Source: Pseudomonadales bacterium
GTDB taxonomy: Bacteria; Pseudomonadota; Gammaproteobacteria; Pseudomonadales; Natronospirillaceae
Length of the DNA stretch: 32,151 nt
Direction of reading: 5' to 3'
Assembly (NCBI GenBank): GCA_022968985.1
Contig: JALJPK010000041.1
Span: forward strand, 1 to 32,151
In this document: positions 25,564-32,151 of the stretch, piece by piece
How the letters are laid out: the number at the start of each line of letters is the position of its first letter
How positions within the stretch are numbered: the first letter of the stretch is position 1
Notes under the pieces: generated by a model
Seen by the model: only the letters and a program-made list of their open reading frames with translations
The model's database searches: none
What the model was told of the DNA's origin: nothing
Position numbers and translations under genes: made by a program

Positions 25564-26079
25564 ATGATGAAAAAAATAAAAAAACGCATCCTTGCAATCG
25601 TCTGCTCTTCGTTTGTATTTGTGGCTTGTTCATCAAAAGACGATGAACAATCTAAAGACAAAACAGCTAACAATAAAATGTCTACAACAGAAGGTTTTAT
25701 ATTACCAAGTAAGTCATTAACTCAGCCCGATACCAATCGTTGGTATACACAAAATCAAGTAAAAAATGGTGAAATAACCTTCGGCCAAATTTGCGCTGCT
25801 TGTCATCAAAAAGATGCCAGTGGATCTGAAAATTGGAAAGAATCAAAAGGTGGTGTATTTCCACCCCCACCATTAAATGGGCAAGCACACGCATGGCATC
25901 ATCCTTTGACACAACTGCATAAAACAATTAAAGAAGGCACAACAAGTTTAGGTGGCAATATGCCAGCTTGGGGTAAAGTATTAGATGACGAGAAAATATT
26001 AGAGACGATTGCGTTTTTTCAAAGTAAATGGAGTGATGACATTTATTCTATTTGGTCAGGTAACAAACCTAGCCATTAA
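25564..26079 (+). CDS. Second lipoprotein monohaem cytochrome c
   Basis: A 171-residue protein and the last gene of the operon. The signal MMKKIKKRILAIVCSSFVFVAC ends in a lipobox (FVAC), giving a lipidated cysteine. The haem c motif is CAACH near residue 78, and the probable axial methionine is in GGNMPAWGK. The region between is rich in Pro and His (GGVFPPPPLNGQAHAWHHP). The overall pattern is shared with the cytochrome encoded just upstream, so the pair may have arisen by duplication, but they are well diverged. AAAGG precedes the two adjacent ATG codons (25564 and 25567); either could be used. A strong terminator follows. Confidence 0.85.
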   Translation: MMKKIKKRILAIVCSSFVFVACSSKDDEQSKDKTANNKMSTTEGFILPSKSLTQPDTNRWYTQNQVKNGEITFGQICAACHQKDASGSENWKESKGGVFPPPPLNGQAHAWHHPLTQLHKTIKEGTTSLGGNMPAWGKVLDDEKILETIAFFQSKWSDDIYSIWSGNKPSH

Positions 26080-26116
26080 TTGATCAATCATTTTGTATTG
26101 AGACCGATTGTAATGT

Positions 26117-26148
26117 AAAAAACCCAATTAGAATTAATTGGGTTTTTT
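26117..26148. terminator. Strong bidirectional terminator
   Basis: A perfect 14-bp stem, AAAAAACCCAATTA / TAATTGGGTTTTTT, with loop GAAT. It has six A on one side and six T on the other, so it ends both the copper operon (plus) and the cbtBA operon (minus). Almost the same hairpin occurs at 27921-27949. Confidence 0.9.
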
Positions 26149-26200
26149 ATTTACACTGCTCATTTTCATACGACAGGCCGCACTTTGTAGTACTAAATGA

Positions 26201-26992
26201 CTAGGACAAAAGTTTTTTAAACGACTCTCGTTGTACAGCAAAACCACCTGTTAAACCAATAACCAACCAAAACACAGCATTAGCAATGACAGTTAAATAG
26301 ATGAATTTATGATGTAAGTTATTTAATATCGTTAATGTTTCGACGTCTTCTTGCAAAAACTCTAATCCTTCAAAACCGGGAACACCAACAATAAATGGCG
26401 CCAATAATAATAAAACACTGACTAACTTAAATTTTAACGGTGCAAAGAAAACAATAAATAAGCCTGCTCCACTACAAATAACAGTAAAAGACCACCATAA
26501 TTGACGTGAACTTAAATCAGCTGCTTGCATGCCTGGTATTTCTGGAGACATTCCCATAGCTGGTATTGCAAAAAAGGTAGCAAAACCCGCCGCCCCCCAA
26601 ATCAACCGTTTAACAATTGTTAAATTACTGCTTCTTTTAGATTGTATTTGCGCCATTAACGCAATCATCATTACTGAAAAACCAAAGGCCGTTATAACAT
26701 TGGTTAATAACGAGAACAATTGTCTTTGTGTTAAATTTGCAGGCTCCCATTCAGGCTCCTGACTATTATGGTTATCATTCACAATATCATTATGTGTTTC
26801 TACAACAGTAGCTGTTTGATTGGTCGAATGTGAATGTGAATGAGCATGGTGATCCACTTGTGAATCAGTAACTTCAAATTGTTCTGCTGCAAGAATAATA
26901 GGGTTTAAAAGTATTATCTGAAAAAGGCTAAGAATTAAACCACTAACCAGGGCTGCTGGAATGGCAGAAAAAATAATTGAACGAAAAAGCAT
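26201..26992 (-). CDS. cbtA: CbtA cobalt transporter subunit
   Basis: A 263-residue inner-membrane protein of the CbtA family, which with CbtB is proposed to import cobalt for B12. About six helices are visible (residues 8-30, 88-110, 128-146, 165-185, 190-205, 232-252). Between helices 1 and 2 lies a periplasmic loop with a metal-binding His cluster (DHHAHSHSHS at about 47-56). Family marks include NLTQRQLFSLLTNVITAFGFS and LIWGAAGFATFFAIPAMGMSPEIPGM. It follows cbtB on the same strand after an unusually long 367-bp spacer and ends at the strong terminator at 26117-26148. It is expected to be controlled by the cobalamin riboswitch upstream of cbtB, if transcription runs through the spacer. 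Confidence 0.9.
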   Translation of the reverse strand: MLFRSIIFSAIPAALVSGLILSLFQIILLNPIILAAEQFEVTDSQVDHHAHSHSHSTNQTATVVETHNDIVNDNHNSQEPEWEPANLTQRQLFSLLTNVITAFGFSVMMIALMAQIQSKRSSNLTIVKRLIWGAAGFATFFAIPAMGMSPEIPGMQAADLSSRQLWWSFTVICSGAGLFIVFFAPLKFKLVSVLLLLAPFIVGVPGFEGLEFLQEDVETLTILNNLHHKFIYLTVIANAVFWLVIGLTGGFAVQRESFKKLLS

Positions 26993-27098
26993 AGTTTTAT
27001 CTCTTTATTTTAGGCACAGTTATCAACTTAAATTATGTATATAAGTCAAAAAATGAATAAGGTTTTTTTGTCGTTATCCGACTCACTGCAAAACATGT

Positions 27099-27120
27099 GT
27101 ATTTTCGCATTCGAAAATAC
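27099..27120. repeat. Perfect hairpin upstream of cbtA
   Basis: GTATTTTCG-CATT-CGAAAATAC, 9-bp perfect stem with 4-base loop, 107 bp before the cbtA start. A second small inverted repeat (CACCT/AGGTG, 27128-27145) is next to it. These could be an attenuator, a processing hairpin or a separate regulatory site for cbtA. Confidence 0.5.
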
Positions 27121-27250
27121 TCATTTACACCTATTAACTTAGGTGCAGATATATATTCTGCTTTTGCAATTACAAGAATTTGACAGCAATCAATACAGTC
27201 ACAAAGTATTGTTGAATAGTTGTTATTTTTTAAAATTACAGGTAATAAAT

Positions 27251-27330
27251 ATTAATACTAAAATAGATTTTTAACACTAAAATAGTCTTTTAATAGTTAA
27301 ACAGTCTTTGAATAGTTAAACAGTTTTTTA
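27251..27330. repeat. Four degenerate 20-bp tandem repeats
   Basis: Four 20-base units in register: 27251-27270, 27271-27290, 27291-27310, 27311-27330. The first two share ACTAAAATAG, the last two share AATAGTTAAACAGT. The period is close to two helical turns. They lie between cbtB and cbtA. They may be a protein-binding array or an AT-rich expansion. Confidence 0.55.
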
Positions 27331-27359
27331 ATATTTAGACTTAAAACGAGTAGTTTTAA

Positions 27360-27554
27360 TTAATGACAAGGGAATGAAACAACATGTCTAGTATCATGTG
27401 CTGAGTTATGAGCTACTGACATATTTGAAAAACCTACTGCAAATATAAATAATGCACCAATGATTAATGCACCAAAAACAGAAGGTAAAGTAGAAGAAAC
27501 ACTTGATGTGTTTATGTTAGATTCGATATTGTTTGAATTAGTAATTGAAGTCAT
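27360..27554 (-). CDS. cbtB: CbtB cobalt transporter subunit
   Basis: A 64-residue protein of the CbtB family. It has a polar Ser/Asn-rich N-terminus, a single transmembrane helix (about 26-45), and a periplasmic C-terminal metal-binding tail ending AHNSAHDTRHVVSFPCH, with four His and one Cys as likely cobalt ligands. Family members normally keep just this layout. It is the first gene after the cobalamin riboswitch, and the ATG at 27554 lies about 45 bases from the riboswitch end, so B12 would probably regulate translation or transcription of cbtB directly. Its partner cbtA follows on the same strand. Confidence 0.88.
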   Translation of the reverse strand: MTSITNSNNIESNINTSSVSSTLPSVFGALIIGALFIFAVGFSNMSVAHNSAHDTRHVVSFPCH

Positions 27555-27599
27555 GATAATTTCCTAGGCACCCACCGTACCTTAAAATGAATTATAAAA

Positions 27600-27740
27600 A
27601 ACTGGGGAGGTATCCGGGCTTAAGAAACAGACCACATATTAATGAACTAAATCGTTAAATTTGTGTATTGTTTAAATTACCGTTGCGGAGGCAGCGTTGG
27701 TTTTTAACCAAACTTCCCGTCGAACCATATTTTAAAGTAT
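27600..27740 (-). ncRNA. Cobalamin (B12) riboswitch
   Basis: On the minus strand the conserved elements come in order: GACGGGAAG, the B12 box GCTGCCTCCGCAACGGTAA (27695 to 27677), then AGCCCGGATACCTCCCC ending near 27602. These match the known core (GGGAA, GCTGCCCCCGCAACTGTAA, AGCC-GGATACC). It lies in the leader of cbtB. Binding of adenosylcobalamin should lower cbtBA expression, so cobalt import falls when B12 is plentiful. End points are approximate. Confidence 0.93.
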
Positions 27741-27761
27741 AGCCACCAGAATAAGAAACGG

Positions 27762-27790
27762 ATTTTAAATTTATTTAGAGCTATTGTCAA
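27762..27790 (-). promoter_or_regulatory. cbtBA sigma-70 promoter
   Basis: On the minus strand TTGACA (27790-27785), a 17-base spacer and TAAAAT (27767-27762). The -35 is consensus and the -10 differs at one position. Transcription would begin near 27755, just upstream of the riboswitch, giving a leader of about 200 bases. Confidence 0.7.
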
Positions 27791-27920
27791 AGTGTAAAAA
27801 CACTATATTTTCAAATCAACTATCTACAATTACTGCATTATCAACACTGAGGGTTTTACAGCATAAAACAGCGTAATTACCCACTAAGCTCCGCTAACTT
27901 GCTCAGAAATTATTATTTTG

Positions 27921-27949
27921 AAACCCAATTAGAATTAATTGGGTTTTTT
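27921..27949 (+). terminator. Second copy of the AACCCAATTA hairpin
   Basis: AAACCCAATTA-GAAT-TAATTGGGTTT followed by TTT. The T-tract is good only on the plus strand; read on the minus strand it is poor, though the minus-strand lipoprotein gene (27965-28255) ends just upstream. No plus-strand gene leads into it. Confidence 0.65.
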
Positions 27950-27964
27950 ATATTACTTTTACTC

Positions 27965-28255
27965 TTATTCTTCCACTGAAGTACATGACTGTCGTTGTGG
28001 CTCGTAAATTAGTTCGTTTTCGGTTACCCCCACAAACTCTAATGAATCAACCGGTACTTTTTCTTTACACCACGAAACGGCATCACTTTTTAATACAAAG
28101 CCACCACCATCAACATCACGACAAATTCCATCAGGATAAAAAGTATTAACAAAACTATCTGACGTGGTTACCACGCATGAAGTATACATGATGCCGTTTT
28201 CACAACTCATCAATACCAATGAACTAATAACTGCGCTTAACAATACTTTTTTCAT
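27965..28255 (-). CDS. Small putative lipoprotein
   Basis: A 96-residue protein. MKKVLLSAVISSLVLMSC shows a lysine-rich start, a hydrophobic core and a lipobox cysteine (LMSC, C18). The mature part has four more cysteines (in YTSCVV, GICRDV, SWCKEK and QSCTSV), an even number that could form two disulfides. It has no match to a family I know. It starts 30 bases after the nadC stop on the same strand, so it may be co-transcribed with nadC, though a functional link is not expected. It ends near the hairpin at 27921-27949. Confidence 0.55.
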   Translation of the reverse strand: MKKVLLSAVISSLVLMSCENGIMYTSCVVTTSDSFVNTFYPDGICRDVDGGGFVLKSDAVSWCKEKVPVDSLEFVGVTENELIYEPQRQSCTSVEE

Positions 28256-28285
28256 AATTACGTCTCACTCAATATAATGTGTATT

Positions 28286-29137
28286 TTAATCGATTATTCG
28301 TAAACTTAAATCTATCGCCGTCACGTTTTTAGTAATCTGCCCCGAAGATACAAAGTCGACGTCTTCTTTAAACGCCGCCAATGTATCAAGAGTGATATTA
28401 CCTGAAGACTCTAACTTTGTTTTGGTGCGATCAATATTAAACTCACCTTTAATATGAAAGTTATCCAACATAATCACATCGGGTTCACACAATAATGCTT
28501 GTCGTAACTCAGTTTCGTTCTCTACTTCAATCTCAATTCTTTTGTCTGGATACAAATTACGTGCTTTGTTAATGGCTTTTTCAATTGAACCACAAGCGGC
28601 TATATGATTTTCTTTTATTAAGAACATGTCGTATAAACCGATTCGATGATTACCACAACCCCCTACTAATGCTGCGTATTTTTGCGCCATACGTAAACCT
28701 GGAATGGTTTTGCGAGTATCTAAAATGGTTGTATTTTTATTTAAAATGGCTTCATTAAACTGATTAGCTAAGGTCGCTGTGGCGCTTAATAACTGTAAAA
28801 AGTTAAGTGCAGTACGCTCAGCAGTTAAAATTGAACGTGAACACCCCTTTAAGTCAAACAATGTTTGATTAGGTTTAACACGGTCACCATCTTTTACAAA
28901 CCAAGTGATTTTTACGCTATCGTCAAATTGTTTAAATGTTTCATTTACCCAAGCCACACCACATACTACGGCTGTTTCACGGGTAATAACCCGTGCTTTA
29001 CACACTGCATCTTTGTCAATTAACTGTGCGGTTATATCGCCTGACTGAATATCTTCTTCCAATGCAAAACTTACATTACGTTGAATGTGCTGCTTTAAAA
29101 GGTCTAAATAAGGTACATCTGCTATAAAATCATGCAT
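28286..29137 (-). CDS. nadC: Nicotinate-nucleotide pyrophosphorylase (carboxylating)
   Basis: A 283-residue cytoplasmic enzyme of NAD synthesis that converts quinolinate and PRPP to nicotinate mononucleotide with loss of CO2. Characteristic segments are GDITAQLI near the N-terminus, LTAERTALNFLQLLS (substrate arginine), TTILDTRKTIPGLRMAQKYAALVGGCGNHRIGLYD (the family's best-known stretch, about residues 139-173), EIEVENETE and DVIMLDNF of the barrel, and DFVSSGQIT near the end. Length is normal. A good promoter lies upstream (29180-29209). It is divergent from ampE; in many relatives nadC sits beside ampD/ampE, so the neighbourhood is conserved. Confidence 0.96.
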   Translation of the reverse strand: MHDFIADVPYLDLLKQHIQRNVSFALEEDIQSGDITAQLIDKDAVCKARVITRETAVVCGVAWVNETFKQFDDSVKITWFVKDGDRVKPNQTLFDLKGCSRSILTAERTALNFLQLLSATATLANQFNEAILNKNTTILDTRKTIPGLRMAQKYAALVGGCGNHRIGLYDMFLIKENHIAACGSIEKAINKARNLYPDKRIEIEVENETELRQALLCEPDVIMLDNFHIKGEFNIDRTKTKLESSGNITLDTLAAFKEDVDFVSSGQITKNVTAIDLSLRIID

Positions 29138-29179
29138 AAGTTAATCGCGTCTTATGGTTTTGAATTAAAAAGTGGCGTA

Positions 29180-29209
29180 ATTATACGCAACTTACTGCAC
29201 TCACGTCAC
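29180..29209 (-). promoter_or_regulatory. nadC promoter candidate
   Basis: On the minus strand GTGACG (29209-29204), an 18-base spacer, and a consensus TATAAT (29185-29180), 42 bases before the nadC start. The -10 is embedded in an inverted repeat GCGTA-ATTA-TACGC (29175-29188), which could be a regulator site. Confidence 0.55.
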
Positions 29210-29305
29210 TTTTTGATAAATTAGCCTAACTACCCGTTATGTATAGGTTACAATTAATAGAAGTATGGTAACGTAGCATTTATCAATTTAACTGAGGGAT
29301 ATTCA

Positions 29306-30133
29306 ATGATTCTGGTAATTTTAGCCATCGCGTTTGCGGTATTTCGTTTTTCACATATCAATCCACAACGCGCCATTTTACCGCTAGCTAGACCACTTTT
29401 AAATAAAATACACGGATACAAACAAGCCGGAGGTTTAGTTGCATTATCTATGGCTGTATTTATTCCCACAGCGCTATCGGTTGTTTTATTGTATTTTTTC
29501 AATTCAACTAATGTGTTATATATCTCAGGATTGACGTTATTAATTATCGCTTTTGCAGGAAATAACTACTTAAAACACTTGGAAAATTTCATTGAATTAC
29601 GTAAAAACGGTAATTACAAACAAGCATTTGATGTGGCTACTCATCACTTAGGTGTTGACAGTGACAAACATAAAACCGATGACGACAATCTTTATGAGGT
29701 GGTTAATCGTGGTATTTTAGGTTTGCAGTTTAACTCTTTATATTTATGCTTCTTTTGGTATGTCGTTTTATTAGGACATCCATCTGGGGTTTTATTTATT
29801 TTATTATTAAATTTATTTATTAAAACAGCGCCAATTGAACCTAATATTGCATTAAAACTAAGACATGCATTAGCCTGGATTCCAGTTAGAATAACAGGGT
29901 TAACCTTTGCTTTAGTAGGGGATTTCACAAGATGTTTTAATGTTTGGTTTAAAGATCTATTAGATATCCAAATGCCTTCAAGAAAAATTCTACAAGAATA
30001 CGCAAATGCCGCATTAGGTGAAATGTTAGAGCCTGATGAATTTTCAATTCAAATCGTTAAATTGTTACAAAGAAGTTTAGTGGTTTGGATGGTATTACTA
30101 GCGTTCATTGTTACATTTGGTGGTGTTTTATAA
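29306..30133 (+). CDS. ampE: AmpE-like inner-membrane protein
   Basis: A 275-residue inner-membrane protein of the AmpE (CobD/CbiB-like) family. AGGGA precedes the ATG. Hydrophobic helices are visible at about 2-15, 42-65, 66-85, 145-175 and 254-273; family features include NRGILGLQFNSLYLCFFWYVVLLG and the segment WIPVRITGLTFALVGDFTRCFNVW. AmpE was described as a signalling partner in beta-lactamase induction, next to ampD, but its biochemical role remains unclear. Here no ampD precedes it; nadC lies divergent instead, with no cell-wall genes nearby. A strong terminator follows, so it is monocistronic. Confidence 0.9.
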   Translation: MILVILAIAFAVFRFSHINPQRAILPLARPLLNKIHGYKQAGGLVALSMAVFIPTALSVVLLYFFNSTNVLYISGLTLLIIAFAGNNYLKHLENFIELRKNGNYKQAFDVATHHLGVDSDKHKTDDDNLYEVVNRGILGLQFNSLYLCFFWYVVLLGHPSGVLFILLLNLFIKTAPIEPNIALKLRHALAWIPVRITGLTFALVGDFTRCFNVWFKDLLDIQMPSRKILQEYANAALGEMLEPDEFSIQIVKLLQRSLVVWMVLLAFIVTFGGVL

Positions 30134-30154
30134 CTATAGCTTCTTTTTAAACTT

Positions 30155-30188
30155 GGCCTAATGGTTTTAAACATTAGGCCTTTTTTTT
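30155..30188 (+). terminator. Rho-independent terminator of ampE
   Basis: GGCCTAATG / CATTAGGCC (30155-30163 with 30172-30180), a perfect 9-bp GC-capped stem with an 8-base loop, followed by eight T. Confidence 0.95.
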
Positions 30189-30427
30189 ATTTATTTACCT
30201 ATTCTATAAAAGAATCCCCGCTCGCTAAACATTACCCACATTTTCCAAATCACTCATAACCTTCATTTCATGAATGTCATTCACATCTAAGCATAATAGG
30301 TTTTAACAACTTGTTTGACATCACTATCAAACCAAAAAGACTAACGTAATTGATTTAAATTTAGATATATAATACTTTTAATATTTTTAACACAAAGTAA
30401 ATTCAGACAATTTAACTGGTTAATACA

Positions 30428-30988
30428 ATGAATCAATCTGCCCCGCCCACACTCACCGATGAAGAAACTCGCGAGTTAAGCAATATACAAAAGATTAAAA
30501 CCTTTCAAAAAGGCGACATTCTAATACGAGAAAACGACATCATCAAACAGTATTATTTTGTGATTAATGGTTGTGTGAGATCTTATAGCTTAATTAATAA
30601 CGAAGAAGTGACCATTGATTTTTTTACTGAAAACCAAGCGGTATTACCTGCAATTATTGGAGAAAACATTCCGTCACCACATTTTTTAGTCTGCGCAGAA
30701 GATTGCACATTAAGTATTGTTGACAACAAAATGGAACAAGCCGTATTTGAACGATTTCCAAGATTAAAACAACTTTGCCAAAAAAATACAGAACAAATGT
30801 TAATCCAAAATCAAAATGAACAAATTCGATTTAAAAGTTCAAACCCCGAACAGCGTTATGAATATTTTTTAAACCAACGAGCGCAATTACTTAACCGAGT
30901 ACCCCATCACCAAATTGCCTCATATTTAGGTATTAAACCCGAATCATTAAGCCGTTTAAGAAAACGCTTAGAACAACAAAAAACTTAA
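30428..30988 (+). CDS. Crp/Fnr-family transcription regulator
   Basis: A 186-residue regulator. Residues 10-110 form a cyclic-nucleotide-binding-type beta-roll (FQKGDILIRENDIIKQYYFVINGCVRSYSLINNEEVTIDFF). A long helix follows, then a helix-turn-helix at about 156-182 (PHHQIASYLGIKPESLSRLRKRL). There is no N-terminal cysteine cluster, so it is not an FNR-type oxygen sensor, and the standard cAMP-contact residues are not evident. It belongs with the short Crp-like proteins that act through unknown ligands. It is followed by a small outer-membrane protein gene 80 bp downstream, with a palindrome between, suggesting the neighbour may be a target (inference). Confidence 0.85.
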   Translation: MNQSAPPTLTDEETRELSNIQKIKTFQKGDILIRENDIIKQYYFVINGCVRSYSLINNEEVTIDFFTENQAVLPAIIGENIPSPHFLVCAEDCTLSIVDNKMEQAVFERFPRLKQLCQKNTEQMLIQNQNEQIRFKSSNPEQRYEYFLNQRAQLLNRVPHHQIASYLGIKPESLSRLRKRLEQQKT

Positions 30989-31023
30989 AAGTGCATTAAC
31001 TTAAGTCAATGCATACTTAATAT

Positions 31024-31038
31024 AGTGTGCAGTACACT
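31024..31038. promoter_or_regulatory. AGTGT-ACACT inverted repeat
   Basis: AGTGT-GCAGT-ACACT, 5-bp arms separated by 5 bases, overlapping a -10-like TATAGT (31021-31026) and 31 bases before the outer-membrane protein start. An imperfect repeat TGCATT/AATGCA lies upstream (30992-31013). The upstream Crp-like protein could bind one of these, but this is inference. Confidence 0.3.
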
Positions 31039-31068
31039 CTTATTAACTCACAATAATAAGAGAAATTT

Positions 31069-31671
31069 ATGTTCAAAATCACATTAATTAGCCTCATTAC
31101 AACCTGCGCTTTCAACTTATCACACGCCTCTCAAGCTGAACAAAACTACGATTACCAAATAAATGCATCAGTATTTATGTTAGCCAATTTAATAGATGAC
31201 GAACCAAAATACGGACATTTAGAAATCAGTAAACCACTTAATGCCAATTCGTTAATAGGAATAGAATTTTTAACATGGCAATATTCAACGCCGTTAGGAA
31301 TACCATTTGGCCCTAAATTTGATCAACCTGAAGAAGCATTTCCGGGATATATTCAGGATTTTGGATTGGGATTAACCTATCAACATTTTTTCCATAAACA
31401 ATTCTTTTATAAATTACACACCACCGCTTTTTATCAACGTTATTTAGACGAGAATAGGAACATGATTCAAAGTGGATTTAAATTATTTGCAGTAGCTAGA
31501 ACAGGATACAAATGGGAGTTTGGCGAAGGTAAATATTTTATACAACCCTCAATAGCAGTTACATCATGGCCAATAGATACGAACATGCCTGAAGCGTTTC
31601 AAGTAATTGAAGACAAATGGCCTAAGTATTTTTTGTTTGAACCAGGGTTAAATATTGGTTTTAGGTTTTAA
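31069..31671 (+). CDS. Putative outer-membrane beta-barrel protein
   Basis: A 200-residue exported protein. The signal peptide (MFKITLISLITTCAFNLSHA) precedes a mature part with alternating aromatic residues and ends FEPGLNIGFRF, whose final Phe matches the outer-membrane insertion signal. Strand-like segments include SLIGIEFLTWQYS, DFGLGLTYQHFF, FYKLHTTAFYQRY and FKLFAVARTGYKWEF, compatible with a small (8-stranded) barrel. I do not recognise its family. AGAGAA lies upstream of the ATG. Its nearest relative in context is the Crp-like regulator encoded just upstream on the same strand. Confidence 0.65.
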   Translation: MFKITLISLITTCAFNLSHASQAEQNYDYQINASVFMLANLIDDEPKYGHLEISKPLNANSLIGIEFLTWQYSTPLGIPFGPKFDQPEEAFPGYIQDFGLGLTYQHFFHKQFFYKLHTTAFYQRYLDENRNMIQSGFKLFAVARTGYKWEFGEGKYFIQPSIAVTSWPIDTNMPEAFQVIEDKWPKYFLFEPGLNIGFRF

Positions 31672-31675
31672 TTAA

Positions 31676-31839
31676 TGTAGGTTCGGGGTTTATTGTGAAA
31701 GAACTTATTTTGTGATTAGTTTTGACGCTTCCACGAATTTTGATCCAGTCAAATTCGACATACCTACATCCATGTAGGCAAAGCCACGACCTACAGAGTT
31801 GGATGGCGAGAAGATTGATCGACTAAAGTCGAACCTACA
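31676..31839. repeat. Cluster of TGTAGG-headed palindromes
   Basis: Plus-strand unit at 31676 (TGTAGG, GTTC...GAAC to 31704). Minus-strand units: TGTAGG plus a 9-bp stem with one bulge (arms at 31734 and 31757), and TGTAGG at 31839-31834 plus TCGACT-TT-AGTCGA (31832-31819). CCTACAT-CC-ATGTAGG (31763-31778) is itself a perfect palindrome joining two heads face to face. Confidence 0.65.
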
Positions 31840-32028
31840 GCAGATAATATTGCATCAATATTTCAATTTAGACGATAATTTTTATTAGACGAACCAGCAC
31901 ATGGATGTGCATTAAGCGACTGAATTGTAAGCTGGGGCTCAGCCCAAAAAGGTAAACATGTGACTTTCGATATAAATATCGAACCTTGTATATCTCCATA
32001 ATATTTGATTAGCTATCAAATATAAGCC

Positions 32029-32097
32029 AAAAGCTAGTGAGCCTGGATCGAACCTAAGCAGAAAATGCTGTTCCGTAGATTAGGCCCTAGCTTTTTT
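32029..32097 (+). ncRNA. Long hairpin with poly-U end, possible small RNA 3' end
   Basis: AAAAGCTAG (32029-32037) pairs with CTAGCTTTT (32087-32095), continued by GCCT/AGGC inside, with a 37-base apical region and a run of six T (32092-32097). It ends like a rho-independent terminator but the apical part is longer than usual and contains a further small stem (AGCA/TGCT). It could be a structured RNA or a terminator for an unseen transcript. Confidence 0.3.
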
Positions 32098-32151
32098 ATC
32101 TCACAAAACTGGATGGTATCCAAGCGCCTTTTAATATAAAAGTGATGCTGT

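Larger units (their letters stand above)
31672..32151. other. Non-coding cluster of palindromes to window end
   Basis: No gene is evident. The stretch is packed with hairpins: TGTAGG-type units (31676-31704, 31734-31778, 31773-31795, 31819-31839), GCACAT-GG-ATGTGC (31899-31912), TTCGATAT-AA-ATATCGAA (31966-31983), ATATTTGAT/ATCAAATAT (32001-32023) and a larger structure (32029-32097). It may continue beyond the window. Confidence 0.6.

Noticed and set aside
32029-32097. tRNA gene (GGTTCGATCC-like T-arm on the minus strand)
   Set aside because: No D-arm or anticodon arm of correct size, and the acceptor-like stem is part of a poly-U terminated hairpin.

Overview
The window is AT-rich chromosomal DNA from a Gram-negative gammaproteobacterium, most likely a marine Alteromonadales-type organism (Catenovulum/Paraglaciecola-like; this is inference from gene content and style, not a database match). 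Supporting signs are outer-membrane barrels and lipoproteins, a Pseudomonas-type metal-independent-cysteine HemB, nadC next to ampE, NarK paired with a PP2C-kinase, and short dispersed TGTAGG-headed palindromes. No rRNA, tRNA, CRISPR array or intact insertion sequence was seen.

Layout. 1-1900: small hypothetical membrane, secreted and zinc-ribbon proteins. 2208-5670 (minus): a NarK/NasA nitrate transporter followed by a PP2C phosphatase-Ser/Thr kinase fusion. 6456-10082 (plus): a four-gene ABC-2 exporter plus DesK/DesR-like two-component system; the ATPase carries a tandem duplication of its C-terminus. 10283-11778 (minus): hemB and a lone minor-pilin-like gene. 12041-14005 (minus): a compact CheY-CheC-diguanylate cyclase operon. 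14135-15648 (minus): a lipoprotein and an outer-membrane barrel. 16395-26079 (plus): a roughly 9.7 kb copper/silver-handling operon. 26201-27790 (minus): a B12-riboswitch-controlled CbtB/CbtA cobalt transporter. 27965-30133: a small lipoprotein, nadC, and divergent ampE. 30428-31671: a Crp/Fnr-type regulator and a small outer-membrane protein. 31672-32151: a non-coding cluster of hairpin-forming palindromes.

The copper operon is the most interesting part. Its order is: small His/Cys-rich periplasmic protein, TolC-family CusC, CusB fused to two tandem CusF domains, CusA, CopC-like, CopC, CopD, and two lipoprotein monohaem cytochromes c. Most junctions are ATGA overlaps or gaps of a few bases, so translation is probably coupled. 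Uniquely, the first part of cusA exists in three tandem copies: two mini-ORFs of 31 and 26 codons, each with its own Shine-Dalgarno, each ending in an ATGA overlap with the next start, precede the full-length gene. A perfect 11-bp inverted repeat brackets the candidate promoter. The gene set suggests Cu(I)/Ag(I) is collected in the periplasm (CusF and CopC domains) and expelled through CusCBA, while CopD and the lipid-anchored cytochromes may link copper handling to the respiratory chain; that last step is inference.

Other units: the riboswitch/CbtBA block has a strong promoter and leader, and near-identical hairpins lie on both sides of it; the CheY-CheC-GGDEF unit looks like a self-contained signalling module that ties a phosphorylation timer to c-di-GMP.
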